Origin: Campylobacter concisus
Lineage (GTDB): Bacteria; Campylobacterota; Campylobacteria; Campylobacterales; Campylobacteraceae
NCBI RefSeq assembly: GCF_015229955.1
Contig: NZ_JAAKYZ010000007.1
Location: forward strand, 24,345-88,344
Direction of reading: 5' to 3'
DNA: 64,000 nucleotides
Notes under the pieces: generated by a model
Database searches by the model: none
What the model saw: the letters and a program-made list of their open reading frames with translations, nothing else
What the model was told of the DNA's origin: nothing
Made by a program: the position numbers and the translations under genes
In this document: positions 36,084 to 45,690 of the stretch, in pieces
How positions within the stretch are numbered: the stretch's first letter is position 1
Layout: the number at the start of each line of letters is the position of its first letter

Positions 36084-38504
36084 CTATTCCATTCTGCGAG
36101 GCTTGCCTAGTAAGAAACCTTGTGCGTAAGGTATTCCAAAATTTTTGATTTGGTTTAAAATTTCTTCTGAACTTGCAAACTCGGCTACTATTTTGTAGCC
36201 TTGTTTTTTTGCAAAGCTTACGATGGTTTCTACTAGAACTCTAGCATTTTCGTCAAATGGAAGCTTTTTGATTATCGAGCCATCTATCTTTATGGTGTCT
36301 ATATCAAGCTCCAAAATTCGGTAATAGTTTGAGTATCCTGAGCCAAAGTCATCAATCGAAATTTTACATCCATAGCCTTTGACGCGTTTTATGAAAGAAT
36401 TTACCGCAACATAGTCGCTAAGCTCTTCGCTCTCTAGCATTTCAAAACAAATTTTATTAGGATCTTTGCACTCTATTAGTTTATTTTCTATAAGCTCTCT
36501 CATACTAGCGTCGGCTATGTCTGTATTAGATAAATTTATTGAGAATGTATAGTCTGGATATTTTTTGGCTAAATCAAATGCAAGGGCTATAACTTTTTTG
36601 GTTATTTGCGGATATAACTGAGTTTTCATAGCAATATCTAAAAATTCGCCCGGATAGTGTATCTTACCATTTTGATCGATTATACGAACCAAGACTTCAT
36701 AATACTTTGCTTCGGTCTCATTTTCTTCTAAGTTAAAGATACCTTGTGCTTCTACGATAACTCTATCGTTTTCTAACGCATCTTCGATTAGCTGAACTGC
36801 CAGCTGGTTTTTGTGATATTTCATCTCAATGGCGTCATTTTCTAGATAGTAGTAAATATTGCTACCATTTTCTATTGCGAGCTGATTTGCAAGGACTGAT
36901 TGCATTAGGCGGTTAGTTTGTGGGGTATCGTTTGGCAATGAAACACCAAATACCATCTTTATGCCTGGTAAATTTTCAAATTTTTCATCAATAGCGACAT
37001 TTATTCTATTTGAACCAAAATATTCTCTTATATATTCAATATCTCTTACGATATTATCGCCTTCATACCATATATAAAATGCATCGTCTTGAAATCTAAA
37101 TAGCTTTGCTTTTATCTCAGAAGTATCTATACAAAGCTTTAGTGTATCAGCTACTGCTTTTAGCATTGCATCGATAATCTTAGTTTGATAAAAGAATCTT
37201 AAAATTTTAAAATTCTTAATGCTTAAGCAAATGAGCACTCCATCTTTTTGTGCGTCTAAAATTTCAGTTAAAGCAAAGTAATTGCCAAAGCCTGTTAGTT
37301 TATCGATTGAAGATTGTATTTTTATTTGTTCATTTTTTTGAGTTAGCTCGTTTAGTATCAGTGTCTCTTTAGTCCTATCAAGTTTTACCGCTATATAGCC
37401 CTCAAATTTATTTTTAAAGAAAAATGGCGAAAATTTTACCTTTTCATATAAAAAATCACCGCTTTTTGTTCTACTTATAAGCTCATCGCTCTCCCAAGGT
37501 AGAGATTTTTGCACAGCCTCTTTTATAGATTCATAAAAGCTTTGCGGGTGCATATATGATTTTAGTATTCTTGGGTTTTTGCCTATTATTTCTTTTAGCT
37601 TGTAGCCAGTTTTTTCTTCAAAGGTTTTATTTACGTATGAAATTCTATTGTGTTTATCGCAATAGATAATAGAGCTATGATCGTTTTCAACCGTGGATCT
37701 TAAGAGTTTTATCTGTCTTAAACGCTCTGAGGCCATTTTGATTTGATAGAGGCCAAATGCACAAAATATTATAAATGTAAGTAGGCAAATTATCTGAGCT
37801 ATTTTTGCGTTATTCACCTCATCAGAGTGAAATTCTAGGATTTTGTTTCTAAAATTTTCTATTAGATTATCAAGATGTAGCTCTTTTGCACTATTTGAGA
37901 TTGTACGTAAAGTTTTTGTAGCTTGAGTCGCATAAAGTATCTTGTCTAATATATTTTGAGCTTTTTGGTTATCTTTATACTCATTTTTATACATTTTTAT
38001 TTGCTTTGAAATTTCATCTATTACTTCAGGACTAAGCATCAAAGCGCCTTTTATCGCATAGAATACAGCCTCAAGCTTATTTGGAAGCGCTAGATTTTGT
38101 ATCTCATATTGACTTATTTGGATATAAGAATCTATAGATGAGTTTACATAAGCTGATCTTTGTAGAAAAAATACTTTTTTACTAAATACATCTCTTATGT
38201 TTTGTAGGTCTTTTGTTATTTCATTTTGATGAAATAACAACATCTCATCACTAAGCATTGAAAGGTTGCTCAAATTTGTATCAAAAGAATTTATGTCAGC
38301 ATTGAGTTTGTCGTAGTTTGAGACATCATAAATATTATTTAAAGAAAAAGTTATCTCATTGTCTATAAATTTTAGATTTAAAATTCCATCATCAAATTTA
38401 TGAGCCGTATCAATGGCTATATTTGCTTTATATATAAAAAATGCACTAACGAAAAATATAGCTACTAAGACGCTAAGTACGGTTCTTGTTCGTTTAGTAC
38501 TCAT
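36084..38504 (-). CDS. Membrane PAS-GGDEF(degenerate)-EAL protein, probable c-di-GMP phosphodiesterase
   Basis: This 806-residue protein has two membrane segments (about 8-25 and 235-255) flanking a periplasmic helical sensor, then a PAS domain (IIYCDKHNRISYVNKTFEEK), a GGDEF-fold domain and an EAL domain. The GGDEF motif is replaced by FQDDAF, so cyclase activity is unlikely. The EAL domain reads VEAQGI, with the other catalytic positions kept: FSINLSN, CFEMLESEEL, ISIDDFGSGYSNY, DTIKIDG, and QGFLLGKP. It probably degrades c-di-GMP in response to a periplasmic or redox cue. It overlaps the upstream peroxidase gene by 11 bp. Confidence 0.88.
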   Translation of the reverse strand: MSTKRTRTVLSVLVAIFFVSAFFIYKANIAIDTAHKFDDGILNLKFIDNEITFSLNNIYDVSNYDKLNADINSFDTNLSNLSMLSDEMLLFHQNEITKDLQNIRDVFSKKVFFLQRSAYVNSSIDSYIQISQYEIQNLALPNKLEAVFYAIKGALMLSPEVIDEISKQIKMYKNEYKDNQKAQNILDKILYATQATKTLRTISNSAKELHLDNLIENFRNKILEFHSDEVNNAKIAQIICLLTFIIFCAFGLYQIKMASERLRQIKLLRSTVENDHSSIIYCDKHNRISYVNKTFEEKTGYKLKEIIGKNPRILKSYMHPQSFYESIKEAVQKSLPWESDELISRTKSGDFLYEKVKFSPFFFKNKFEGYIAVKLDRTKETLILNELTQKNEQIKIQSSIDKLTGFGNYFALTEILDAQKDGVLICLSIKNFKILRFFYQTKIIDAMLKAVADTLKLCIDTSEIKAKLFRFQDDAFYIWYEGDNIVRDIEYIREYFGSNRINVAIDEKFENLPGIKMVFGVSLPNDTPQTNRLMQSVLANQLAIENGSNIYYYLENDAIEMKYHKNQLAVQLIEDALENDRVIVEAQGIFNLEENETEAKYYEVLVRIIDQNGKIHYPGEFLDIAMKTQLYPQITKKVIALAFDLAKKYPDYTFSINLSNTDIADASMRELIENKLIECKDPNKICFEMLESEELSDYVAVNSFIKRVKGYGCKISIDDFGSGYSNYYRILELDIDTIKIDGSIIKKLPFDENARVLVETIVSFAKKQGYKIVAEFASSEEILNQIKNFGIPYAQGFLLGKPRRME

Positions 38505-39366
38505 TTAATATCCTAGGCTTTTTACCATTTAATGTCAGAAAAAATGAGTATAAAGCATCAATTTCATCTTTGCTAAGAACGTATCCTAGCTGGTAGTTAC
38601 CAATAAAGCTTATAGCCTCTTTTAGATCGTTTATCTCTCCATGAGATAAATATGGAGCAGTTTTTGTAATATTTCTTAGTGATGGCACTCTTCTTAATCT
38701 TTTGCTTGTATCTAAGGCAGAAATTTTTTCTCGGCCAATATCTTGTGTCAAATTTCCTCCCAAATTTCTACCATTATGACAAGCAGCACAGCCTATATTA
38801 TTAAATATCTCAAATCCTTTCTTTGCACTATCATCTATGGCATTGTTATCACCTGATATAAAACGATCAAATGGTGAATCAACACTCAAGATAGCCTTTT
38901 CAAACTCAGCTATTGCATCTGCAATATTATCAAAATTAATGCCGTCATTATAAATTTTTTTAAATAAAATTTTGTACTCAGAGATATTATTTACAGAATC
39001 CACTATCTTGTCGTTATCTGAGTTTAGTTCTATTCTAGAAGTTATGGACTCTTTTACTTGATCTTTTAAATTGCTAATCTTTGCATCGCTATAAAACAGA
39101 TAATTTGCTGCAGCATTTAATATGGTTGGAGGATTTAAAGTGCCTTTTTCCATGCTATCTTGGTTGCTTCCGCTTAAATTCCAATACAAGTTATGACAAG
39201 TTTGGCAAGAGTAGTTTTCATTTGGGCTTAGCCTTTTGTCAAAAAAGAGTTTTTTGCCAAGCAGAGCCTTTTCTTCATTATATTTTACTACCGTAAGAGG
39301 TTTATAGGATTCATATTTACAAAATGAAATAGTGATGATAAATAGACAAAGTATAATGCCCTTCAT
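38494..39366 (-). CDS. Diheme cytochrome c peroxidase / MauG-family protein
   Basis: This 290-residue periplasmic protein has an N-terminal signal (MKGIILCLFIITISF) and two heme-binding motifs, CQTCH at 54-58 and CAACH at 193-197. GKKLFFDKRLSPNENYSCQT and LRRVPSLRNITKTAPYLSHG are typical of bacterial CcpA/MauG proteins. It would reduce peroxide or use it to oxidise another protein. The gene leads a two-gene unit: its 3' end overlaps the PAS-GGDEF-EAL gene by 11 bp. Whether it is a detoxifier or a sensor partner cannot be decided from sequence. Confidence 0.88.
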   Translation of the reverse strand: MKGIILCLFIITISFCKYESYKPLTVVKYNEEKALLGKKLFFDKRLSPNENYSCQTCHNLYWNLSGSNQDSMEKGTLNPPTILNAAANYLFYSDAKISNLKDQVKESITSRIELNSDNDKIVDSVNNISEYKILFKKIYNDGINFDNIADAIAEFEKAILSVDSPFDRFISGDNNAIDDSAKKGFEIFNNIGCAACHNGRNLGGNLTQDIGREKISALDTSKRLRRVPSLRNITKTAPYLSHGEINDLKEAISFIGNYQLGYVLSKDEIDALYSFFLTLNGKKPRILNEY

Positions 39367-39507
39367 AACGCCCCTAATTTTTAATTTTCTTTTTTATATC
39401 GGCAAATTTTTGATTTTTTATATAGTACATTATTTTATTGTTTTTTTGGAATTTATGATACAATTCGCTCGATTTAGAAAATATTTATATTTCAGGGAGG
39501 AGAAGTC

Positions 39508-39945
39508 ATGAAAAAAGGCTTTACGATGATTGAGTTGATCTTCGTGATCGTTATATTGGGCATATTAGCTGCGGTTGCTATACCAAAACTAGCTTTAACA
39601 AGGGATGATGCAGAGATATCAAAAACTGCTTCAAATATACAAACGCTTATTTCGGACTTGGGTTCTTACTATACTTCACAAGGCGAATTTGCTTCTGGTA
39701 CAGATGCTGTTAAAAAGATGTCAAATGTAAAAACACCAGTAAAAGCAAAAAATGATGAGTGTTTAGAAGTAGGTACCGGAAATAACACTAATGGAGAGAT
39801 AGGCATTACTGTAAAAACAGGTGGTCTTTGTGGACAAGTTTGGGAATTGCCTGGCTTGGCAGATGTTAAAACTCTAATTGAAAGTAGCGATAATAAGACA
39901 GCTAATTCGCTTAAATTTGGCGGCATGGGCATAAAATATAAATAA
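39508..39945 (+). CDS. Type IV pilin-like / pseudopilin protein
   Basis: This 145-residue protein has a class III prepilin signal: MKKGFTMIELIFVIVILGIL, with cleavage between G and F, Glu at +5 and a hydrophobic helix. A globular domain follows with two cysteines (DECLEV, GGLCGQ) that could form a disulfide loop. It is probably processed by a prepilin peptidase and assembled with a type II secretion or transformation-pilus system. No other pilus gene is adjacent. AGGGAGGAG lies before the ATG. Confidence 0.85.
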   Translation: MKKGFTMIELIFVIVILGILAAVAIPKLALTRDDAEISKTASNIQTLISDLGSYYTSQGEFASGTDAVKKMSNVKTPVKAKNDECLEVGTGNNTNGEIGITVKTGGLCGQVWELPGLADVKTLIESSDNKTANSLKFGGMGIKYK

Positions 39946-39951
39946 AATTTT

Positions 39952-39975
39952 AGCAAGGTTTTTCCTTGCTTTTTA
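39952..39975 (+). terminator. Rho-independent terminator after the pilin-like gene
   Basis: A 7-bp stem (AGCAAGG with CCTTGCT), 5-nt loop of Ts, and a trailing run of Ts form a classic intrinsic terminator 7 bp after the stop. Confidence 0.8.
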
Positions 39976-40196
39976 TGATTTTTGTCCTACTAAATTTTTA
40001 ATATAACAAAGCCTGATAGAAATACAAATTTTTTACACAAATAATTTATACACATAAAAATAAGCTTTCTAAGATTTAATGCGTTGCCAAAAGGTATCAA
40101 ATCTTAACTTCTACTAAATAGGCAATGGCTTTTTATTAAATTTAATCGATTTTTATCCTTTACAAATTTTAAAGATAAAAAACGTAAAATCAAGCC

Positions 40197-41528
40197 ATGG
40201 ATTTACTAAAAGACCCGTTAAATAAGCTCATCATCTCGCTCTCGCTTCCAGCTGGCACCGCAATGATGTTTAATACTCTTTATAACGTTACTGGCACATT
40301 TTTTGCAGCAAAAATTTCTACCCTTGCCGTAGCTGGTATGGCTATGAGCTTTTTGCTTTATCTAAGTATTGTAGGCATTGGGCTTGGTTTTGGCTCAGCG
40401 CTAACTGCGCTAATAGGCAATAGCCTTGGAGCAGGAAAGATAAAAATGGCTAAATTTTATGCGGCAAATGGAATTATCTTTGTGTTAGTATTTGCTATTT
40501 TTATGGGGTTTTGTGGCTATTTTTTAGCACCGAATTTGCTCACTTTTTTAGGAGCTGATCATCACTATTTAAAAGAGGCACTTGAATATGCGGGTGTTAT
40601 CTTTCTTGCTGCACCGTTTTTCTTGATTATCAAATCTCTAAACGGCGTGCTTGTAGCACTTGGAGATACAAAAAGTTACCGCAATTGGCTATTTTATGGC
40701 CTTTTTATCAATGCATTTTTTTGCTACTTTTTTGCATTCATTTTGGATCTTGGCGTAAAAGGACTTGCTCTAGCAACAGCTAGTGTTCAGCTTTTGGGCA
40801 TGATCTACCTTTTTGTAAAAGTTAAAAAAGCTAAGATGATCGAGCCAAGAAATTTAAGCTATTTTGTGCCAAATTTTAGTATTTGGGCAAAGATTACAAA
40901 ACAAGCTCTACCAGCTTGTTTAAACTATCTATCGATGTCACTTGGCTCACTTGTGCTTTTAAAATTTATAAGCTACTATGGCGTAAATGCCGTAGCAGGA
41001 TATGGTATAGCCTTAAGGATAGAGCAAATTTTGGTATTACCGACCATTGGTATGGCTGCAGCAGTTTTAAGTATCGTTTCAAGAAACTATGGTGCTAAAA
41101 ATTTTAAAAGAGCCAAGCAATGCTATAAAATTTCGCTTCTTTTTTTACTTATTTATTGTGCATTTGCTTGTGTTTTTATTAGATTTTTTGGTGAAGATAT
41201 GATAAGAATTTTTGATGATACACCGGCAGTTTTGGAGATAGCAGGGCTTTATCTTGGTATAAATTCTCTTGCTTACGTAGCTTATGGCACGATAAATGTC
41301 TCAGGCAGCACTCTTCAGGCCATAAAACGCCCAGTGGCCATCTTTTTGCTAAATGGATTTAGGCAATTCGTGCTTCAAGGATCACTTTTTTACGCAGTAG
41401 TATTCTATTTTGGTCTTGAGATAAAATTTATATGGCTAGCTCTATTTTTTAGTGTCTATCTCACAGCCATTTGCTTCGTCTTTTGGACGCTTTATCAGCT
41501 AAGAAGGGCTACTGACGTAAGCTTTTAA
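40197..41528 (+). CDS. MATE-family efflux transporter
   Basis: This 443-residue protein has twelve hydrophobic segments in two similar halves. PLNKLIISLSLPAGTAMMFN and LYNVTGTFFAAKISTLAVAG are typical of the first half, and ALPACLNYLSMSLGSLVLLK of the second. It would export drugs or cationic compounds with Na+ or H+. It ends convergently with znuB, the coding regions overlapping by 20 bp. Confidence 0.9.
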   Translation: MDLLKDPLNKLIISLSLPAGTAMMFNTLYNVTGTFFAAKISTLAVAGMAMSFLLYLSIVGIGLGFGSALTALIGNSLGAGKIKMAKFYAANGIIFVLVFAIFMGFCGYFLAPNLLTFLGADHHYLKEALEYAGVIFLAAPFFLIIKSLNGVLVALGDTKSYRNWLFYGLFINAFFCYFFAFILDLGVKGLALATASVQLLGMIYLFVKVKKAKMIEPRNLSYFVPNFSIWAKITKQALPACLNYLSMSLGSLVLLKFISYYGVNAVAGYGIALRIEQILVLPTIGMAAAVLSIVSRNYGAKNFKRAKQCYKISLLFLLIYCAFACVFIRFFGEDMIRIFDDTPAVLEIAGLYLGINSLAYVAYGTINVSGSTLQAIKRPVAIFLLNGFRQFVLQGSLFYAVVFYFGLEIKFIWLALFFSVYLTAICFVFWTLYQLRRATDVSF

Positions 41529-42315
41529 ATTTAAAACAAAAAGCAAAAAAGCAAAGTGAAGCAACTAAGATTATGCTAGCTCCGCCTGTTAGGTTAAAAT
41601 AAAAGCTAATGAATAGACCGCTAAAACAAAAAATGATTGAAAAGATAGTAGAGATTAGCATCATCAGTCCAAGTCTTTTGGCAAAAATTTGTGCTAAATA
41701 TGGCGGTATAGTAAGAAGAGCGATGACTAGAATCAGCCCAACAACACGAATCGTAGCCACCACACAAAGTGCCATCATACATACTAATAAATAGTGAAAA
41801 AATGTTGTATTTACGCCGCGCAACTTTGCAAACTCTGCATCAAAGCTAATAGCTACAAATTGACGATAAAAAAGAGCAATGAGTGCTAAAAATAAGATAT
41901 CTAAAATACTCATAAATGTTATATCTTGCCCGCTTACTGCTAAGATAGAGCCAAAGAGATAACTCATAAGGTCGGCATTGTATCCTGGAGTTAAATCGAT
42001 AAAAATGATACCAATAGCCATACCAAATGCCCAAATAGCACCGATAACTGAGTCGATGTTGGTTTTATCTTTTAACGTGATAGTGGCGATTATAAGGGCT
42101 AAAAAGAGTGAAAATATACTAGCTCCAAGAAGTGGTTCAAGCGAGAAGAAAAAGGCAAGTCCGATGCCGCCATATGCTCCGTGCGCGATACCGCCAGCGA
42201 TAAAAGTCATTTTATTTATAACAACGAGCGAGCCTATGAGCCCACAAATGATACTAATTAAAATGCCAGCAATAAAGGCATTTTGCATAAAATTTAACTC
42301 TAAAATTTCACTCAT
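41509..42315 (-). CDS. znuB: Zinc/manganese ABC transporter permease (ZnuB-type)
   Basis: This 268-residue ABC-3 family permease has about eight transmembrane helices. It has the segment GGIAHGAYGGIGLAFFF, the conserved Gly-rich coupling region, and VVATIRVVGLILVIALLTIP. With ZnuC and ZnuA it imports Zn2+ across the inner membrane. It follows znuC by 1 bp and is the last gene of the operon. Confidence 0.92.
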   Translation of the reverse strand: MSEILELNFMQNAFIAGILISIICGLIGSLVVINKMTFIAGGIAHGAYGGIGLAFFFSLEPLLGASIFSLFLALIIATITLKDKTNIDSVIGAIWAFGMAIGIIFIDLTPGYNADLMSYLFGSILAVSGQDITFMSILDILFLALIALFYRQFVAISFDAEFAKLRGVNTTFFHYLLVCMMALCVVATIRVVGLILVIALLTIPPYLAQIFAKRLGLMMLISTIFSIIFCFSGLFISFYFNLTGGASIILVASLCFFAFCFKFKSLRQ

Positions 42316-42316
42316 T

Positions 42317-43102
42317 TTATCTCTTTAGCTTAAAAACATTACTTTTGATTTTGCACTCACATTCACCAAGTGCGATCTCGACGTCGCAAAAATGGCTATG
42401 AGATTTTGCCAAATGCTCTATAAATTCTCTTTTTGCAGTATCTTCATGAGTTTTATGGATATGCAAATTTTTACTCACATAGGCGATTTTTGTAGCATAA
42501 TTTAGCACGATATTTAGATCGTGACTTACTAAAACTACGCCAACACCACTTGCATTTATATTTTTTAAAATTTCATAAATTTCAGCCTGGCCCTTTGTGT
42601 CGATACTAGCTGTTGGTTCGTCTAAAACGAGAACTTTTGCATTTGCACAAAGCGCTCTTGCGATATATACACGCTGTCTTTGACCACCGCTTAGCTCACC
42701 AATTCTAGCGCTTGCAAATTCTTTCATGCCAACTTTCTCAAGGGCACCAAGAGCCATTTGTTTCTCACCTCGCGAGTAAAAACCAAAAATTTTTTTGTCT
42801 ATTAGTCCCATTAAAACTACTTCTAAAACCATCATTGGAAAGCTTTGATTTGAGAGAAAATTTTGAGGCACATAACCTATAAATTTACTGACTTCGCTTG
42901 GCTCTTTTCCAAAGAGCTTTATCTCGCCACTTTGAGGCTTAAGTAGTCCTAAGATAAGCTTTAAAAGTGTGCTTTTGCCACCACCATTTGGACCGATGAT
43001 AGCTAAAAACTCATCGCTACTATAATCTAAATTGATACCTTCTAAAACCACTTGCTTATCGTAGCTAAAGTTTAAATTTTTAATTTTTATAATTTCTTTC
43101 AA
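42317..43102 (-). CDS. znuC: Zinc ABC transporter ATP-binding protein (ZnuC-type)
   Basis: This 261-residue ABC ATPase has Walker A GPNGGGKST, signature IGELSGGQRQRVYIARAL, Walker B KVLVLDEPTASID and the H-loop VSHDLN. I place the start at TTG 43102, overlapping the upstream stop as TTGA, because MKEIIKIKNLNFSYDK matches ABC N-termini. A longer frame reaching 43153 would only translate the end of the upstream gene out of frame. The C-terminal tail holds several His and Cys residues (HSHFCDVEIALGECECK), possibly metal-binding. Confidence 0.92.
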   Translation of the reverse strand: MKEIIKIKNLNFSYDKQVVLEGINLDYSSDEFLAIIGPNGGGKSTLLKLILGLLKPQSGEIKLFGKEPSEVSKFIGYVPQNFLSNQSFPMMVLEVVLMGLIDKKIFGFYSRGEKQMALGALEKVGMKEFASARIGELSGGQRQRVYIARALCANAKVLVLDEPTASIDTKGQAEIYEILKNINASGVGVVLVSHDLNIVLNYATKIAYVSKNLHIHKTHEDTAKREFIEHLAKSHSHFCDVEIALGECECKIKSNVFKLKR

Positions 43103-44604
43103 AACAGACTCTTTTGCGTAAATGTCGTAGTAAAAATAAAAAGTCCAAGCCAAAGCATAACGCTAAGTGCCATAAATTCGGCATAGATTTTAAACTTTTT
43201 TAGCTTAATGTTTGTGCTCTCATTTATCTTGGCTCCAAAAACAGCCGCTAAAAATATCACTGCGCTCATGCCAAGCGCCATAAATAGGCCACTTATAACG
43301 CCTGCAAAGTAGCTGCCTAGCTCATTTGCTAGCACAAAGACAAGTATCGTGCCAGGACAAGGAATAAGTGCCGCAGCAGCCGCAACCAGCCATTCTTCTT
43401 TGCTTTTTGGTTTTTTTGTAGTGCAGATATTACAGCCACAGTCGCTAATAAATTTTGTATTTTTACTCAAATTTTGGCTTAAACTTGAGCTAAAAATATA
43501 AAATTTATTTAACTCTTTTTTGCTTGAAAGATAAATTTTGACCTTTTTATAAAGCATAAAAATCGCTACAAAAAAGATAATAATGCCAGAAAATGCTGTC
43601 GTAGCACTTGCTGTATCTTTTGTCAGATCGCTACTGATCTCACGTAATATCATAAAACTAGCAAGCACAAAAATAAACGCACCCACAACATGTAAAAATC
43701 CGATCTTTAAAGAGAAGAAAAAGGCTTTGGCGTAGCTTCCACCAGTTGCGGCAAAATAAGAGCTTGTAAGCACCTTGCCATGCCCCGCAGATGCAGCGTG
43801 CAAAAAGCCATAACCAAATGATATTAGCGCTAAAAATAGTAGAGTTAGCGGACTTTTTTGATCAAAATTTCTTAGAATTTGCTTTAATCTATCAAGCATG
43901 CTTAGACTTGTTTTTGAAACAAGATCAAACTTAGCTTCATCGATCTTATCGATCTGGCTTAAATTTTCATCTTCAAAATTTACTGAGTTTGGCTCTTTTA
44001 GAAGCTCTTTTAATGCAGGCTTTTCGTTATGAGCTTTGGCTGCAGCCTTACTTGAAAATGTAAAAAATATTAAATTTGCATTTGGATTTGGTATCGTCCA
44101 AAACTGATCTGATACTAAAAATGCGTTGTTTTGTGTAAATTTAAAATTAAAATATCCCTCTTTGTCGTCCATTTCAACAGACACCACAAAGCCATCTTTG
44201 ATAAGCAAATTTGTCTTAAAACTAACATCAAATTTTAATCTGCCCTCATCAAAATAGAGTTTATACTTTTTTAAATTTAGCTCAAGCTTTGTAGCATTTT
44301 CATCTTTGTAAAAGTACTCAATATTCGTTAAATAGTGCCTTGGCACAAGATAATCAAGTAAATTTAAGCGGATCTTTTTGATCTCGCTTTCATCTATCTT
44401 TTCATCCTGATTTAGGTCAAAATTTTGCCTCATAAGCTCTGAGAAATTTTGTGAAAATGTCCATGAAAAAGCAATTGTAGTGATATTGTTTTCGTTTGAG
44501 TCAAATTTTACGCTCACGTGAGCGGTCGGGCTATAAAGCGAGCAAAGAGCACACCCGAAGGCATTTATAGCAAAAAAGCAAATGACAATCAGGCGTGCTA
44601 ACAT
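43099..44604 (-). CDS. DUF1007 + NicO-family metal transporter-like membrane protein
   Basis: This 501-residue protein has an N-terminal signal, a periplasmic DUF1007 domain (to about residue 230) containing an EF-hand-like loop DLNQDEKIDESEI, and a C-terminal NicO/RcnA-type membrane domain. The latter shows GYGFLHAASAGHGKVLTSSY, matching the family H-A-x-x-x-GHGK, and AALIPCPGTILVFVLA. A cytoplasmic loop has CGCNICTTKK. NicO proteins move Ni2+ or Co2+. Its place inside the znu operon suggests Zn2+ handling or export balance instead; that is inference. Confidence 0.8.
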   Translation of the reverse strand: MLARLIVICFFAINAFGCALCSLYSPTAHVSVKFDSNENNITTIAFSWTFSQNFSELMRQNFDLNQDEKIDESEIKKIRLNLLDYLVPRHYLTNIEYFYKDENATKLELNLKKYKLYFDEGRLKFDVSFKTNLLIKDGFVVSVEMDDKEGYFNFKFTQNNAFLVSDQFWTIPNPNANLIFFTFSSKAAAKAHNEKPALKELLKEPNSVNFEDENLSQIDKIDEAKFDLVSKTSLSMLDRLKQILRNFDQKSPLTLLFLALISFGYGFLHAASAGHGKVLTSSYFAATGGSYAKAFFFSLKIGFLHVVGAFIFVLASFMILREISSDLTKDTASATTAFSGIIIFFVAIFMLYKKVKIYLSSKKELNKFYIFSSSLSQNLSKNTKFISDCGCNICTTKKPKSKEEWLVAAAAALIPCPGTILVFVLANELGSYFAGVISGLFMALGMSAVIFLAAVFGAKINESTNIKLKKFKIYAEFMALSVMLWLGLFIFTTTFTQKSLF

Positions 44605-44607
44605 TTT

Positions 44608-45546
44608 TTATAGACTCTTAGCAAAAATTTCTGCTGTTTTTTTCATCTCATCTAGCCAATTTTCTGGGAGCTGATCAATGCTTATGACCTTTGAGCCAGT
44701 CTCTTTTGCTACTAAATTCGCAGCCTTAGTTGGAAACTGCGGAGCCACGAAAATAACCTTTACACCGTGCTCTTTAGCCTCTTCGATGAGCTCTTTTAGC
44801 TCAGCTGGCTTTGGCTCTTTGCCCTCTATCTCGATAGCGATTTGCTCTAAATTATAACGTTTTGCAAAATATCCCCAAGATGGGTGGTATACGATAAATT
44901 CGCGAGTTTTAACATCTTTTAGAGTATTTTTTATAAAACTATCAAGCTCGTCAAGATTAGCTTTAAATTTAGCTAAATTTTCCTCATAAAGTTTTGCATT
45001 TTGCGGAAATTTCTCTATTAATGCCTTGGCTATATTATCAGCTTGAGTTTTTACTAAAACTGGATCAAGCCAAATGTGCGGATCAAGGCCATCATGATGA
45101 TGGTGATGATGTTCGCCAGCTTCGTGGTCATGGTCATGGTGCTCGTGATGCTCATGTTTATGCTCGCCCTCGTGCTTGTGCTCGTGATGTTCATGGTGTT
45201 CATGATGCTCATGTTCATCGCTCATAGCGATCTTTTCGATACCTTCTTGTGTTTTTACAATGTGTAAATTTTTAAAAGATTTTGAAAAACGCTCTAGCCA
45301 AGTATCTTCAAACTCAATGCCAATAGCAAAGTAAAGCTCGCTCTTTTCAAGCTCCTTCATCTGTTTTGGTTTTGGCTCATAAGTGTGCGGATCAGCACCT
45401 TTGCCAACCATTGTATTTACGCTTAGTGTATCACCAGCAATCTGCTCAACAAAAAATTTTGTAGGCAATATACTAGTCGTAACAACTGGCTTTGCAAAAA
45501 GCGACAAAGCGCAAACTGCTAAAAAAACAAAAATCTTTCTCACCAT
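44608..45546 (-). CDS. znuA: Zinc ABC transporter substrate-binding protein (ZnuA)
   Basis: This 312-residue periplasmic cluster A-I binding protein has a signal peptide (MVRKIFVFLAVCALSLFA) and PVVTTSILPTKFFVEQIAGD. Probable Zn ligands are His54 (ADPHTYEP) and His157 (LDPHIWLDP), with a later VYHPSWGYFA. Residues 110-151 form a His/Glu-rich loop, typical of ZnuA metal chaperoning. I chose ATG 45546, four bases after AGGAG; an open extension upstream to 45768 would cover the promoter and operator. The 17-bp palindrome 41 bp upstream probably controls it. Confidence 0.95.
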   Translation of the reverse strand: MVRKIFVFLAVCALSLFAKPVVTTSILPTKFFVEQIAGDTLSVNTMVGKGADPHTYEPKPKQMKELEKSELYFAIGIEFEDTWLERFSKSFKNLHIVKTQEGIEKIAMSDEHEHHEHHEHHEHKHEGEHKHEHHEHHDHDHEAGEHHHHHHDGLDPHIWLDPVLVKTQADNIAKALIEKFPQNAKLYEENLAKFKANLDELDSFIKNTLKDVKTREFIVYHPSWGYFAKRYNLEQIAIEIEGKEPKPAELKELIEEAKEHGVKVIFVAPQFPTKAANLVAKETGSKVISIDQLPENWLDEMKKTAEIFAKSL

Positions 45547-45586
45547 CTCTCCTTTATTTGAAAAAATATTGCGGAAGTTTAGCAGA

Positions 45587-45603
45587 TTGCAACTTGGTTG
45601 CAA
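45587..45603. promoter_or_regulatory. Perfect 7-3-7 palindrome, candidate Zur operator
   Basis: TTGCAAC, three bases, then GTTGCAA form a perfect inverted repeat between the divergent znuA and Fur-family genes. It lies 41 bp from the znuA start and 88 bp from the regulator start. Its size and place fit a Fur-family dimer site controlling both genes under zinc. Confidence 0.55.
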
Positions 45604-45690
45604 CTTAAAGAACGAAAGCCTAAATATAGTGCTTTTTAAATGAAATTTAAAACTTTTAGCGTTAATATACAAAAAATAAAAAGGGCAAGG

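Noticed and set aside
45076..45267. Methionine- and valine-rich plus-strand frame
   Set aside because: It is the complement of the His-rich loop of znuA, an artefact of repeated CAT/CAC codons.
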